A DNA stretch of 64,000 nt from Galeruca laticollis (lineage: Eukaryota > Arthropoda > Insecta > Coleoptera > Chrysomelidae). This document shows, one piece after another, positions 23,069-34,195 of this stretch. Within the stretch, counting starts at the first letter, position 1. Each line of letters starts with the position of its first letter. The stretch spans positions 32,580,487 to 32,644,486 of the forward strand of contig OY998185.1 of the NCBI GenBank assembly GCA_963921935.1, written 5' to 3'. The notes under the pieces were generated by a model that saw nothing but the letters and a program-made list of their open reading frames with translations, searched no databases and was not told the origin of the DNA. The translations under genes were made by a program, and so were the position numbers.

Positions 23069-24487
23069 TTATCTTGAAAAACCAGAGTGAGAAGAGATAT
23101 CGCTTTCTTCGTCTGTTGATGTTAGGTCAGCTTCTTCCGTCAATTTTTTCTTAATCCTTGTTATATTATTTTTTACAGATGTGTTATCGATGTTTTTATG
23201 AACGAATGTAAGTAGATTTTTCAGATTGTGTAAGTCGTTGGTGTAATTTTTTGCTATGCTTGCAGCATGCTTAGACCCAGATGCATTTATTATAAAATCA
23301 CATAATTCGGTAAAGTTCATAAAATTTGGTGGTTTGAAAGTAACTAGGAGATCTTTTATAGGTTCTAAAAGGTGAGTTAATTCTTCTGCGTTTTTCTTAG
23401 TTTTACATTTTTTTGAAGATTTCGGACGTCTAAAAGATTCTTCATCAGGTTTTTGGTTTTCTAAATCAGGTGAAGTAGAGATTTGACGTTTACAAGCTGC
23501 AGAAATCGTCTTAGTTTGTTCAGATTCGTTAGGAATGTCAAGTGATAAATTTGATTGCCTTTGCGATTGCTCTGGGGATTTGGTAATTTCAAGTGATGTG
23601 TTTGATGGCTTATCTAATGGATTAAAATCTGGCTCCATATCTAGATTTGTTATACTTATATGGTTGTTAGAGCATTCCCTTACGTTAGGAACCATGAGGT
23701 TATCTTGATTAGAAGTGCAGCTTGAATGTGAATGTGCAAGAGTAGGGATATCTGTTGGTTTAACTTTATTTGTGGATACTGGAGATTTGGGAGTTGAGTC
23801 CAGTAATACCATATTTGGAAGTAATTTAGAGTGAGAACAATTATTTGCAGTGTGACCAGGTTGTTTACAAGTAAAACAGACATTGTCTAAAGATAGGAAT
23901 ATTCGGTAAGATGTATTATCATAATTGAAGTCCAGAAATTCAGGTATTATGATTTGATCAGGAGGAGAGATGTAAATATGTCTACGAAAACTATAAATGT
24001 GTTTATATTCCGGATTTTGTGTGCCAATCTTAAGGAAATTCAATCGAGTTTCCAAATTCAGTCCCATATTGACAAGCTCAGCTTCAATGATGTTATGTGG
24101 TACGGAGGGACACACATTTGAAATAATCAATCGTATGTTTGGGTTTAGTAATCTTCGTGCTTGAATACGTTGATGGTTAACTGTGATAATTCCATTATTA
24201 GTAGATACGAAGTCGTTAACAATTTTTTCATTGGTGAGGTAAATACATATTCTATTGTTAGAAATCCGAGAAGCGAACAAAATATTTTTTGGCGTAATTA
24301 TATCTCCCACCGCATATATATATTCTTCCAATTTTGTATTGTCCAGTGCATTAAATACAATTGCTTGCTGTTTTTTGGGGAAGGTTGAATTGCTTTGGCT
24401 GGCTATATATGAATAAGGCAGTGATGATGTGCTTGCTATGTTCTGAACTCCCCCATTTGAAGTTCCTAACGGCGGATATTCATCCAT
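23069..24487 (-). CDS. LINE ORF1 (Gag-like nucleic-acid-binding protein)
   Basis: An uninterrupted 472-residue frame from ATG (MDEYPPLG, a start typical of jockey-like ORF1s) to stop. The middle has an RRM-like region followed by CCHC knuckle CFTCKQPGHTANNC (about residues 204-217). A Ser/Pro/Asn-rich linker leads to a basic stretch (RPKSSKKCKTKK) and a C-terminal helical part. Such proteins bind the LINE RNA in a particle that helps target-primed reverse transcription. The intact frame contrasts with the gutted ORF2 and suggests either recent insertion or retained use in trans. Confidence 0.85.
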   Translation of the reverse strand: MDEYPPLGTSNGGVQNIASTSSLPYSYIASQSNSTFPKKQQAIVFNALDNTKLEEYIYAVGDIITPKNILFASRISNNRICIYLTNEKIVNDFVSTNNGIITVNHQRIQARRLLNPNIRLIISNVCPSVPHNIIEAELVNMGLNLETRLNFLKIGTQNPEYKHIYSFRRHIYISPPDQIIIPEFLDFNYDNTSYRIFLSLDNVCFTCKQPGHTANNCSHSKLLPNMVLLDSTPKSPVSTNKVKPTDIPTLAHSHSSCTSNQDNLMVPNVRECSNNHISITNLDMEPDFNPLDKPSNTSLEITKSPEQSQRQSNLSLDIPNESEQTKTISAACKRQISTSPDLENQKPDEESFRRPKSSKKCKTKKNAEELTHLLEPIKDLLVTFKPPNFMNFTELCDFIINASGSKHAASIAKNYTNDLHNLKNLLTFVHKNIDNTSVKNNITRIKKKLTEEADLTSTDEESDISSHSGFSR

Positions 24488-24740
24488 TTTTAAGTAATGA
24501 CATGGACCTGCCTGTTAAGTGCGGCCCTGTCTTCCTTTGGAATTTACAGATAACCGATGGTAATTAGGTATGGAATGTATATATTTATGACTATGTGACG
24601 ATACAAAAAGTTTTTGTTTTACCTTGTAAATGTTCTTGTTTGTTTTGGTTCACTTTGAAATATACACTAATTACTTTTTAACTACTAATTAAATCGTTTC
24701 GGAGCGCACAACTGTTCTGTACAAAGGTTCGACACCGAAT

Positions 24741-24754
24741 CAGGCATTAGAATT
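24741..24754. repeat. target-site duplication, right
   Basis: CAGGCATTAGAATT, identical to 22534-22547. Confidence 0.85.
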
Positions 24755-25170
24755 GATTCAACCTAATCTAGCATTATATGTTGTTTTCCCCGTTATCTAA
24801 AAATGATAATTGGTAAATTATATTCCAAGGATCTAGAACGATTCAGAAACGCATCGACATTACGAAAAGCTAACTCTATCTAGTATTTCCCACAAATTAT
24901 TCAGCGATTTTATCATTATCACCAGTATTTAATGTTGTTTACCGGAAACTAGTAACATTCATCAATTTCTAGATTGATTCATTCTAATCTATCATTATAT
25001 GTTGATTACGTCGATATTTATCAATAATAATTAATAAATGGCCAATATCTACCTAAACAATTCATACAATTGCATCGATTTTAGGCGAAACTAGACCTAT
25101 CTAGTGTTATCCACAATCTGTACTGGCATCTAGATTGATTCATCCTAACCTAGCATCAAGTATGTTATTT
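24755..25170. repeat. diverged tandem repeat interrupted by the LINE
   Basis: TTGATTCAACCTAATCTAGC (24,753), TTGATTCATTCTAATCTATC (24,975) and TTGATTCATCCTAACCTAGC (25,135) mark three related units. 'GTTTACCGGAAACTAGTAA' at 24,940 repeats 'GTTTACCGAAAACTAGTAA' at 22,510, left of the LINE. The array therefore spans roughly 22,470-25,170 once the LINE is removed. Confidence 0.65.
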
Positions 25171-25504
25171 TCTTTGATACTTAAGGCTGTGTGACATTAG
25201 GCTACTTTGCTAGCCGCTAGTTGGTAGCTGCTAGTAAGTAGCGTAGTCTGACATAGGTAGTAGCGGCTACTAACAGTCGGCGGCGAGTGAAAAGAAGAGA
25301 AGAAGAGTAGCAAGAAAATCTGGACCTGTTCAACTGTTTGGCGCTAGTAGCCAGCCTTGAGCGGTCACGTGACCTAGTAGCGGCAAGTAAGTCGCCAATG
25401 TGACATCGCAGTAGCAATGTCTTGGTCTTGGCGGCAACTCAACGCAACCACGTGCTGTGTTGGATTTAATTGTTTTGATAAGAACATAAATATTATCCTA
25501 CAGA

Positions 25505-25862
25505 ATGAGTGAACTTAAGTGGTCCGGTAATGAAATAATAACATTTCTCAACATATATAGAAAATATGAATGTTTGTGGAACACGAAATCACCCGATTAC
25601 TTAAAATGGGAAGCAAAAAGTTGCTTTTGTTGAATAAATATGTGAGTTTCAAGATGGTGGGTTATCATCGCAGGAAGAATCTGTAAAAGAGGAAATTCAT
25701 ATAATTCGGGACGCTTACAGGAATGAGTTGAATAAAATTAAAAAAAGTAGAGGACGTGGAGCCGGCATGGACGATGTATAAAAGCCTAAATTAATATAGT
25801 ACACTACAGCTGATGCTTTTTGGAACCAAGTCATATCTGGAAGGCAGTCATCATCAAACCTG
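25505..25862 (+). pseudogene. MADF/Myb-like DNA-binding protein of Harbinger
   Basis: Starts ATG with MSELKWSGNEIITFLNIYRK, then CLWNTKSPDYL, the opening of a MADF domain (W...F...Y....LW). A stop follows after 42 codons. In a shifted frame it continues with EESVKEEIHIIRDAYRNELN, KKSRGRGAG and 'TTADAFWNQVISGRQSSSNL'. Harbinger elements need such a protein to bring the nuclease to the DNA ends. A host MADF gene is less likely given the neighbour. Confidence 0.6.
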
Positions 25863-25931
25863 GTAAGTAAAAAACCACAAACATGTAAACAGATGTGTAT
25901 TTTACAATGTAGTAATGTATATTGTTTGCAC

Positions 25932-26600
25932 TTAATTGTAAGTAACATTGGATTTTCTTATATAACAATATTTTTCCTGCCATTGTACTGCCATATGAGT
26001 CACAAAAGCAAGTGCATGAGCCCAACGGACATTTTCTCCGTCTTGAGAATAATTGTTCGATTTATACTGCCTGTTTATTCTATGTAACGCAGTTGGAATT
26101 TCTCTCCATGAGCCAGGGGTAATGTCACCTGTCGTTGTGTCTTCCTCGTCCACAGATCCAGGGGGCAGGTAGGTGCGAGATGATGTGATCCTTAACCAAT
26201 TGTGAATGGAGCAACATGCTCTAACAACAAGCTCACTTGTGTCTACATCAAGATGAATTCGATTGCTAAACACTCTAAACCTCGAAGCTGAAATTCCGGA
26301 AGCGTTCTCGACTACTCTTCTGGCCCTCGAAAGACGGTAGTTGGAAATCCTCTCCTGTTCAGTTAAATTCCTATGCGAATAAGCTGTCAACAAGTTTGAG
26401 CCTAATGGAAAAATGTCAACACCTCCTTCTTGATAGTTTAGCAAATTTTGCTCCAAAGCACTATGTAATGTAGATGTTTGAAAAATTGTGCTCTCACAAG
26501 GTCTACCGTCACTTCCAACATCAATATAACGAAAGCAGTAATCTCCGTCAACTAAAGCAAACAGCACAATAATGCACGTTCCTTTGTAGTTGTAGAACAT
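25932..26600 (-). pseudogene. Harbinger transposase, C-terminal part
   Basis: The 222-residue open frame carries FRYIDVGSDGRPCESTIFQT, 'LLTAYSHRNLTEQERISNYR', RLSRARRVVENASGISASRF and ACCSIHNWLR, all signatures of the DDE nuclease of PIF/Harbinger (HARBI1 relatives). It lacks the N-terminal half with the first catalytic residue, and upstream sequence beyond 26,600 is unrelated. The last ~70 residues are less typical. Confidence 0.8.
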
Positions 26601-27405
26601 TGACGTTATATTGTTCTAGGGCTAGAATATTTACTCTCGCCCTAAATATGGAATGGATACTTGTGGCGCCCTCTCAATGTCACGGTTAATTTGACAGAAA
26701 AAGAAAATAGGCGTGTTCCGTTTTCTACATCAGCTGCACTACGTAGAGTAGAAGTAGTGCAGAAATATCGAAATGCAGAAAAAATCCTCTGAAGTGAACG
26801 TAAAATTACTAATATGGTCATTAAGTATTCATTGTTAGAGCCAGAAGTGCAGCATAAGTGTATTTTGTGGAACTTATCAGTTATCAACTTTTCAGTCGAA
26901 TCACATAGTCCCATTTGGGATTGTAGTCGAAAGGTGGATTTCATGAGCTATATAACAGTTTTGGCCTTCTCAGACTACGTCAGTATGACATGTATACTTC
27001 GTCGTTCCGAGTATCTAATCTAGAGTCAGCATATTCATGGTTATTGTCACGTTCGCCTGGAAAATGCTATTCAATATTCGACTATGGTAGGTATGTTAGA
27101 ATCGAGAACACATGGAAGGAAAAAATATAAGATGAAGCACTTGATAACAAACGAAATAGACAACTCAACTGATTTGAAGGTGTTTGAAGAATGTATTAAA
27201 AAAGTAGACGAGGTCATGGAAGCAAACTAAAATTGAATAGAAAAGTACATACAAGAATTTGAGGTGGTAAAAAATTAGATCTAAATATGGAGAAGGAAGT
27301 GATGGAATAAAGTACTGACTAATAACATGGAAAAATTTAGAATGTGAATACAATGTAACAGGAAAAAGCCAACGTCTGAATTAGTGGAACAAGTCGAAAG
27401 AAGAT
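26601..27405. other. no recognisable gene
   Basis: No conserved motif was found. A GGGCTAGAATATTTACTCTCGCCC imperfect inverted repeat at about 26,618-26,641 borders the Harbinger truncation point. Confidence 0.4.
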
Positions 27406-27849
27406 GACTAAGGTTAAATTAACTATCTCCACCCTCACTTCGTGGAATCTACTAATATTACTGTTTTAAATGAAACATTCTGTTTCTAGAAAATTCCACA
27501 ATATTTTGAAAAAATGTTAAAAATGGTTTCGAAATTGAATATAATCGTCCGAATAACAGAAGTTAATTTCATTTGATGCCTACCTGATGTTTAATAATTA
27601 TTTTTGACTAGACCAAGAAGTGACTGATCGACTTAATATATATTAATAGAAAAAGAAGAAGTATGTTATTACAAATATTAAAACTAAGATATTATTAGCC
27701 CTATGGTGCTATCCTGGATATCTTTTCCCAATTAAGATCAATTATTGCAATGATATACAAAACCATGAAAACTATATCTGCTGATCTTTACAATTATCAC
27801 TTAAGAAGACAGTTAAAAAGTGGAGAACTCCCTAGATTTATCTGTTCAT

Positions 27850-28740
27850 TGACAACTTCATTTAGTGGGTTTCTTCAATGTCTTCTTATTTCCAATTATT
27901 CAAGGAAATCCAGTTCTTGTTTCTTATCACAAACATGCAGTACTTCTAGTTCTGTGTCAGGTGTCAATGAATGATTGGTTTCAATTGAATTTTTTGCGTA
28001 GTGGGATTTATCTGGTTGTTTTAATATGCTCGTGTAAGTGTTCACTGTATCTGATTTCAAGATTTCTATAAGTTTGATCCAAATAGTAAGCATTACATTC
28101 TGAACATTTGAGTTTATATATACCAGACTTCTTCAATGAGGATATTTTTGTTTTTACATTTAACAACTTTGTACTCACATTACTCTCTTATTCAAAAGAA
28201 ATTGTTGTATTTGTAGCTAAAGATATTATCTTTGAAATATTATTAAAAATATTACCTGCATATATTTGATGGTTTTATAATACTTTATTCATTTGTTCAG
28301 GAAATATTAGTTGCAATGCCACTTTTTCCTCTTTTTTATGAATCAATTTATTTATTATATGTGATGGATAACCGTTGGATGTTGCTATTTGTTCAATTGT
28401 ATTAATTTCTCTATTGAAATTACATTTGTTAATAGTAACTGAAAAAGCTCTATGTAACATTGAATTATATGCTGCTAATTGATATGACATGGAATGATTG
28501 GAATTGTATGGAATAGTTACATCAGTGTGTGTTGGTTTTCTACAAATTGAATAATAAAATACAATTTTGATTCTTTGAATTCTTAAATCAGGAAAATTGA
28601 TTGAGTAAATGTCGTCAATTTCTAATGTTAATTTAATTTTTCAGTATAAATTATTAATATGGTTGAAAAACACATCTAATTGTCGTTCACTACCTATAAA
28701 ACAAGCTAATATATCATCTGCCAAAATGAATTTTTTTTTG
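27850..28740 (-). pseudogene. PLE family A RT C-terminus and endonuclease relic
   Basis: The minus-strand frame reads SYQLAAYNSMLHRAFSVTIN, then CNFNREINTIEQIATSNGYP, 'SHIINKLIHKKEEKVALQLIF', the thumb-linker part after RT, and later HYAKNSIETNHSLTPDTELE. The plus-strand relic at 29,440-29,650 encodes the same segment. Multiple stops and shifts are present. Confidence 0.65.
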
Positions 28741-28779
28741 AAATATTAATTTCAAAGATTTTTCTTTCTCTCCGTAAAA

Positions 28780-30090
28780 ATGTTTGTCAAAATAGGTTAT
28801 ATAGGGTTTGCCTTTGATAAATGTAATATACTAAATATTCACGGATATACATCTAAATACTCAATTGAAAATTCAATAGAAATAATCAAAGAATCAAAAG
28901 CATTCAACTTGCAAGATAACTCTAAACTCATTCCATTTGATGTTACCTATATGTTCACTAAAATTCCTCCTAAAGAATGTCTAGCACTTGTAAGAAAATT
29001 ACTAGAAGATTAAAATATTAATCCAGAATATCAGATATACTTAATTTATTTGATGTATGTATTAATCTGACTTATTTCTTTTTTGACAATAAGATATATA
29101 TTCAAAATTAAGTTTTACCAATGGGAAACCCTATATCACCAATTTTGTCAAACATTCTTATGGACAGTTTAGAAAGACAAATATTTGGAAATATTATTTC
29201 AAAAATGTTTTATTTTGGTATAGATATGTAGATGACATACTACCTTGTTTTATAGGTAGTGAACGACAATTAGATGTATGTTTCAACCATATTAATAATT
29301 AACACCCAAAAATTCAATTTACATCAGAAATTGAGGAAAATGAGTGTATAAATTTCCTTGATTTATGGAATCAAAGAGTTGATAATGTACTTGATGATTC
29401 AATTTACAGAAATCGAACACACACTGATCTAATTATTTCATATCATTGCAATTAACCCATGTCACATAAATTATCAGCATGTAATTCAATGATACATAGA
29501 GCTTTTTAAGTTCTTATCAGCAAATGTAATTTATTAGAGAAATTAATACCAATAATCCAATAACAACATCCAACGGTTATCCAATACATATGATAAATAG
29601 ATTATTCAATAAAAAAGAGTGAAAAGTGGCATTGCAAGTAATATTTTCTGAACGAACTGACGAAATGATATATTATAAAACCATCACATATGTAGTTAAT
29701 ATTTCTAATAATATTTCAATGATATCTTTAGCAACAAATACAAGAATTTCTTTTAAAACAGAATGTGATGTTAGTACAAAATTGTTAAATGTAAAAACAA
29801 AAACATCCCCATTAAAGAAGTCTGGTAAACAAAAGCTTGAATTTTCAGAATGTAATGCTGTCTATTTGGGCCACATCCTTAGAAATTCTTAAATCAGATA
29901 CAGTGAACATTTACAGAGTGAGACATCCAGATAAATCCCACTACGCAAAACTTCTAATTGATAACAAACGTTCATTGACACCTGACACATAACTAGAAGT
30001 ACTGCTTGTTTGTGGTAAAATACAAGGACTGCATTTCATTGAAGAATCAGAAATCAGAGGACACTTGAGAAACCCACAATATCAAGTTGT
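28780..30090 (+). pseudogene. PLE family A RT and GIY-YIG relic
   Basis: Readable RT blocks are LIPFDVTYMFTKIPPKECL (the A box with catalytic Asp, about 28,920), LPMGNPISPILSNILMDSLE (B box, 29,110) and a 'Y-V-D-D-I' region near 29,220-29,240 broken by a stop. Then come 'NECINFLDLW', the thumb-linker CNFIREINT-like part and a Cys-rich core SECNAVYLGHILRNS (29,830-29,890), which corresponds to C..C...YVG of the GIY-YIG endonuclease. Frames are interrupted many times. Confidence 0.7.
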
Positions 30091-30520
30091 CAACGAACAG
30101 ATAAATCTAGGAAGATCTCTACTTTCAAACTGTCTCCTCAAGTGATAATTGTAAAGATCAGCAGATACAGTTTTGCTGGTTTTCTATATCATTGCACAGT
30201 TATACTGATCTTAATTGGGAAAAAGATATGCAGGATATCCCCATAGGGCTAATAATATCTAAGCTTTAATATTAGTAATATCATACTTCTTCTTTTTTCT
30301 ATTACCATATATTAAGAATCACTTCTTGGTCTAACCAAAAATAATTATTAAACATCAGGTATGCATCAAATGAAATGTAATTTCTATGATTCTGAGGATG
30401 GTATTTAATATAGAAACAAATGTCAAATTTCTTAGAAATTTCAACATTTTTTCAATATATCGTGGACTTATCTAGAAACAGTAAGTTTCATTCAAAACAG
30501 TAATATGACTAGGATTATTA

Positions 30521-32535
30521 ATTCGATTTTCTTAGTGGCTGTGAATCGATGATTTCGTCGTATCATAGGAGCCCATAATGAACAATTATTTTCAACGATT
30601 CAAGTTGTTTTATCTGACTTATGCTATATCAGATTGTTAACAAATTGATATAATATACCAACCACATAAACTGTACGTCGATGCAAGTTTTTTTCCGGAA
30701 TTCTTCTGGCAACGCTCTTTTCCGTACCATTTTTTTAATATGTAACATAACATAACCAATACTCATACAACTTTTGTTCTATTTTAGGCTCATCTGTACA
30801 TAATATTAAAGATTCGTTACCAACGTCTCGCTATCATGAATTATACTCTTCCAGATTTGTATTGTGTCAATAAATTTTTATTAAGGCACAAATTTATGTT
30901 AGGTCTCTCTATATTCCAACAGAATTTTTTCTACTTATCTAATTCGGTATCACATTCAGATCGTGAATCATTTCCCATATACGTGAATTTCAAAGCAGTA
31001 TTGTTGTCGTCTCCGCTATAATTCGTAATTCTGGTTTATGACTCTAAGTCCATATCCTTTATCTCGCCCAAAGCAATTTTTTCTTGCATAATTCGGAACA
31101 ACACGTCTCAAGTTGATTTTTATAAAACTTATTGCGACAGATTTCTATCAATATTTCGTTAATGTTATAAATAAAACTGATGAGAGATTTTGCAAAATTG
31201 TACCAATTACGGAATATTCATATTTGCTGTAACCTTACTCCTTGGTTGGACACTCCTCCTCAGCTAGTAGGTACGGACCTCAGTTAATGTGTTCTATTAG
31301 CTTACACTGGGACGGGGTAACAATCAATCTTAATTTGGACGCAACCAATTTTTTAACGATACTAAATTTATTTGATACAATATTAAAAATATAAAAAAAA
31401 ACTGGAGAAACCCCTTGAAAAACTAACTTTCAATTGAGAAACAAAATGATAATTAAGCCTTAGACGATGGTCCAATTTAATATAAATTGTTGAAAATAAA
31501 ATATCGAACGATTTCAACAAATTATATTCATTACAACAACAATAAAATTCGCATTGACTGCGTATCCAAAATACAAGACGAATACAAACGCAGTTATACA
31601 ATGAAAATCTCCAACTCTAGATTTATTTCAACTGAACTAAGATAAATGACTAAACATGGAGACGTTCCGAAATGAGCAGTTCTCAGCTAGGTCGTAGAAG
31701 ATGGTCGAATATTTGGTGTGGTGTCCAGACATGTACAGTTGGTGTTCTCTGGCTAGTTATCCTAGGGATGTAGGCTAATTTTACAGGGGCAACGTAGTGG
31801 TGCCGTTTAAATACACAAAGTTTTGGAAGTAACTTTTTAATTTGGCTATGGATAATGAGTCATTGATCCGACAATTTTAAATGAATACTAGGACGAAAAC
31901 ATATCAATATTGCGTACTCGAAGAGAAACAATACATCCATCCTTGCCCAGTTTGTTTTGGCAAAACTGTCCGATGCGATAATAATCATTTAAAAATTTAC
32001 CATGATTGAAATTTGTATAATTGTCTTCCCTTGTTATGAATATATTGCACGAATATTTTCACACTTCATGTTATATACTGTATAAGTTCTTGATATGCGT
32101 GAAATATTTGTGTCTTATTTGTTATTTCCAGAGCCCAGTACCTTTGAACTTCAAGTGAATTCTTCGAATTTGATTACATGTGGCGTAGTAGGTAAAACAA
32201 AAACTTATAACCAATTAACTCGTACCTGCGATTAACACAAATGCGATCTATGGAATAACTTGTTGTTAGCAACAGGTCAAGATAATAATTCGTTAGCATA
32301 TTAGTTTTGAATAGAACATTCTGTTTACTGATTTTTCAAGTTTCCCTTTCTGATTCCAAAAACATATCACAAAATACTATTGCTACGTAGAACGTAATAC
32401 AAAACGCGATTAGGAAACTTTCATACCAAGGTATAACAATTTTTGTCTTTCTCATAATGCCAATTAACAAATTTAAAATAAAACGATAGCAGTAAAAATA
32501 TAGTAATTTTTTTCCGGACTGAAATGGGAAATTCA
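30521..32535. other. no recognisable gene
   Basis: AT-rich, no conserved motif. A GC-richer patch at 31,660-31,800 might be part of an old LTR, but there is no partner in the window. Confidence 0.4.
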
Positions 32536-33235
32536 TGCTCAAACGGGTCCTTTTCAAGACCCAAACAGTGTTAGACTTATCCCAAAAGGGATGCTTACCT
32601 ACTAAACCCACCTCCACTCGCCGTTACCCTCGCCTTGGAATCAATACCCTAGCATACTTCGATACAGGCGGCAGTACCTCACACACTCTCCGATCACTTA
32701 ATCATCTGCTCTACTCTGTCACCCTTATCTCTCATGCCATATCAAGCCCTTCTCTCCACTAATAATTACACTGCTTAGCTAAATCCAATATCCTCCCCCC
32801 TCAGCATTACCTCCACCATGTTTACCCAATACACCGCCTTCCCTAATTTATTGTACATATTTATCAACACCTCCAAATTCTTCCAGCATCTAAACCCATA
32901 CGCCATACCATCCTTCACTTCTCACCTCTTGCACACACTATATTTTCTCAACCTTGAGAAGGTAGCCTACTCTAGACCCGTGTCCAGTAAACAAGCTCTG
33001 TCAAGAAGTAGTTCACCTCCCCGAATTTCCGGTCCATCCAATCTTTCCTACTCCCAATCGCCCTTTTTAGCGCGACCTCATACCCCTCCTACCTTCTCTC
33101 ATTTTCTTCATCCATTCCTGTACTTCCTCTCTGGTCGCAACCCTCCAGAGTTTGTTCCTGTGTCACATGAGTTTTCCCCGGCATGGTACTCTTCTCAGGC
33201 TGTGGAATTCGGCCTTAGTTTTACTGTTTTTTATT
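32536..33235 (-). other. pyrimidine-rich island, possible LINE relic
   Basis: The plus strand turns sharply C/T-rich and G-poor, unlike its surroundings; the same skew marks the R1-like LINE relic at 36,960-37,500. Short minus-strand frames can be read but none gives a motif I can name, so an R1-type 3' region is only a guess. Confidence 0.25.
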
Positions 33236-33858
33236 ACCTCAATTGGGATAATTTGAATTAATAACAAAACTTTCGGGAACAATGGATTTATTCAACACAA
33301 AAATAAATTCACACAAACCATGTATTCACAATAGAATACGAATAAAAATCAGTCTAACAATAAAAATGTCCAACTGAAAATTTCATATATATCAAAAATA
33401 AGTTAAATACTTATCTTGGAGAGACTTGGGTTATATAGCCCTCAGTGATATCACCGGTTATCTTGAGCCGTCGGTGGTCTGGGCTCTGGAGGGTGGCGAC
33501 TTATTGATCAATAACGGACTCAGAGGTTCACTTGTGAGCTGCAGAGCAGCAAAACAGAATGTAATATATTGACAGTAATATGATGGGTAAATATTATATT
33601 ACAACACGTTGATATTTTAAAAATGAAATAAATACGATCAATTCCTCATTTCCTGAGATTTATATTACTGCTCCTCAAATCATGAACAGGTACAATACAA
33701 CACATATTCCAAATAATAGAACCACTTTTTGTTTATTGAAATTGACTGTCTCGACCCTTACTTCGTGGAATATGCTCATATTAGTGTTTTTAAATGAAAC
33801 TCAAGGTCTCTAGTTAATTCCACAATATAATACAAGTAATTGAAAATTCTAAAAAATT

Positions 33859-33892
33859 GACAATTGTTTCGATAAATCAATATCATCGTCAG
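33859..33892 (-). ncRNA. hammerhead-ribozyme-like motif, left arm
   Basis: On the minus strand: CTGACGA (33,892-33,886), stem II GATA/TATC, GAAA (33,870-33,867), palindromic CAATTG and GTC (33,861-33,859). It is the inverted partner of the motif at 34,162-34,195. Confidence 0.5.
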
Positions 33893-34161
33893 AATGACAG
33901 AAGTTACATTTCATTTCATGCCTACCTGATGTTTAGTAGTTATATTTTTGGCTAGACCAAGAAGTAACCTAACTTGTGATATCCTGGATATCACCATAGG
34001 GCTAATAATATCTAAGCTTCAATATTTGTAATATCACATCTTCTTCTTTTTTCTATAAACATATATTAAGCCAATCACAAGTTAGGTTACTTCTTGGTCT
34101 AGCCAAAAATATAACTACTAAACATCAGGTAGGCATAAAATGAAATGTAACTTCTGTCATT

Positions 34162-34195
34162 CTGACGATGATATTGATTTATCGAAACAATTGTC
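34162..34195 (+). ncRNA. hammerhead-ribozyme-like motif, right arm
   Basis: CTGACGA (34,162-34,168), stem II GATA (34,170-34,173) with TATC (34,180-34,183), GAAA (34,184-34,187), CAATTG and GTC (34,193-34,195). All core bases of the CUGANGA/GAAA/GUC consensus are kept; stem I is short. Confidence 0.5.

Larger units (their letters stand above)
22546..24740 (-). mobile_element. internally deleted RNase-H-clade LINE with 14-bp TSD
   Basis: The element runs from a poly(T) tract (its poly(A) tail, 22,546-22,566) to 24,740 and is bounded by CAGGCATTAGAATT on both sides, so the boundaries are those of the inserted unit. In element orientation it has a ~250-bp leader, a full ORF1 (23,069-24,487) and a small ORF2 (22,657-23,064) that keeps only the first and last parts of the endonuclease-RT-RNase H protein. 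It cannot supply its own RT. It interrupts a tandem repeat that resumes at 24,741. Confidence 0.85.
25184..26600. mobile_element. PIF/Harbinger element, partial
   Basis: A MADF-domain relic (plus strand) and the C-terminal part of a Harbinger nuclease (minus strand) face each other, the usual two-gene layout of this superfamily. A possible left end is AGGCTGTGTGACATTAGGC next to TTA at 25,180-25,182, followed by subterminal palindromes rich in 'AGTAGCGGCTAC'. The right end, with the N-terminal two-thirds of the transposase, is absent. Confidence 0.6.
27418..30506. mobile_element. Penelope-like element family A, head-to-head double copy
   Basis: A minus-strand C-terminal half (28,740 down to 27,840) meets a plus-strand RT-to-GIY-YIG part (28,780 up to 30,090) near 28,755. 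Family A terminal sequence lies at both outer ends in inverted orientation (27,418-27,780 and 30,150-30,506). The immediate flanks GACTAAGGTTA (27,406) and GACTAGGATTA (30,507) look like a slightly eroded target duplication, which would make the whole 3.1 kb one insertion. Confidence 0.65.

Noticed and set aside
33240..33559. Possible solo LTR left of the gypsy-like element
   Set aside because: There is an LTR-like look but no partner repeat or flanking duplication within the window.
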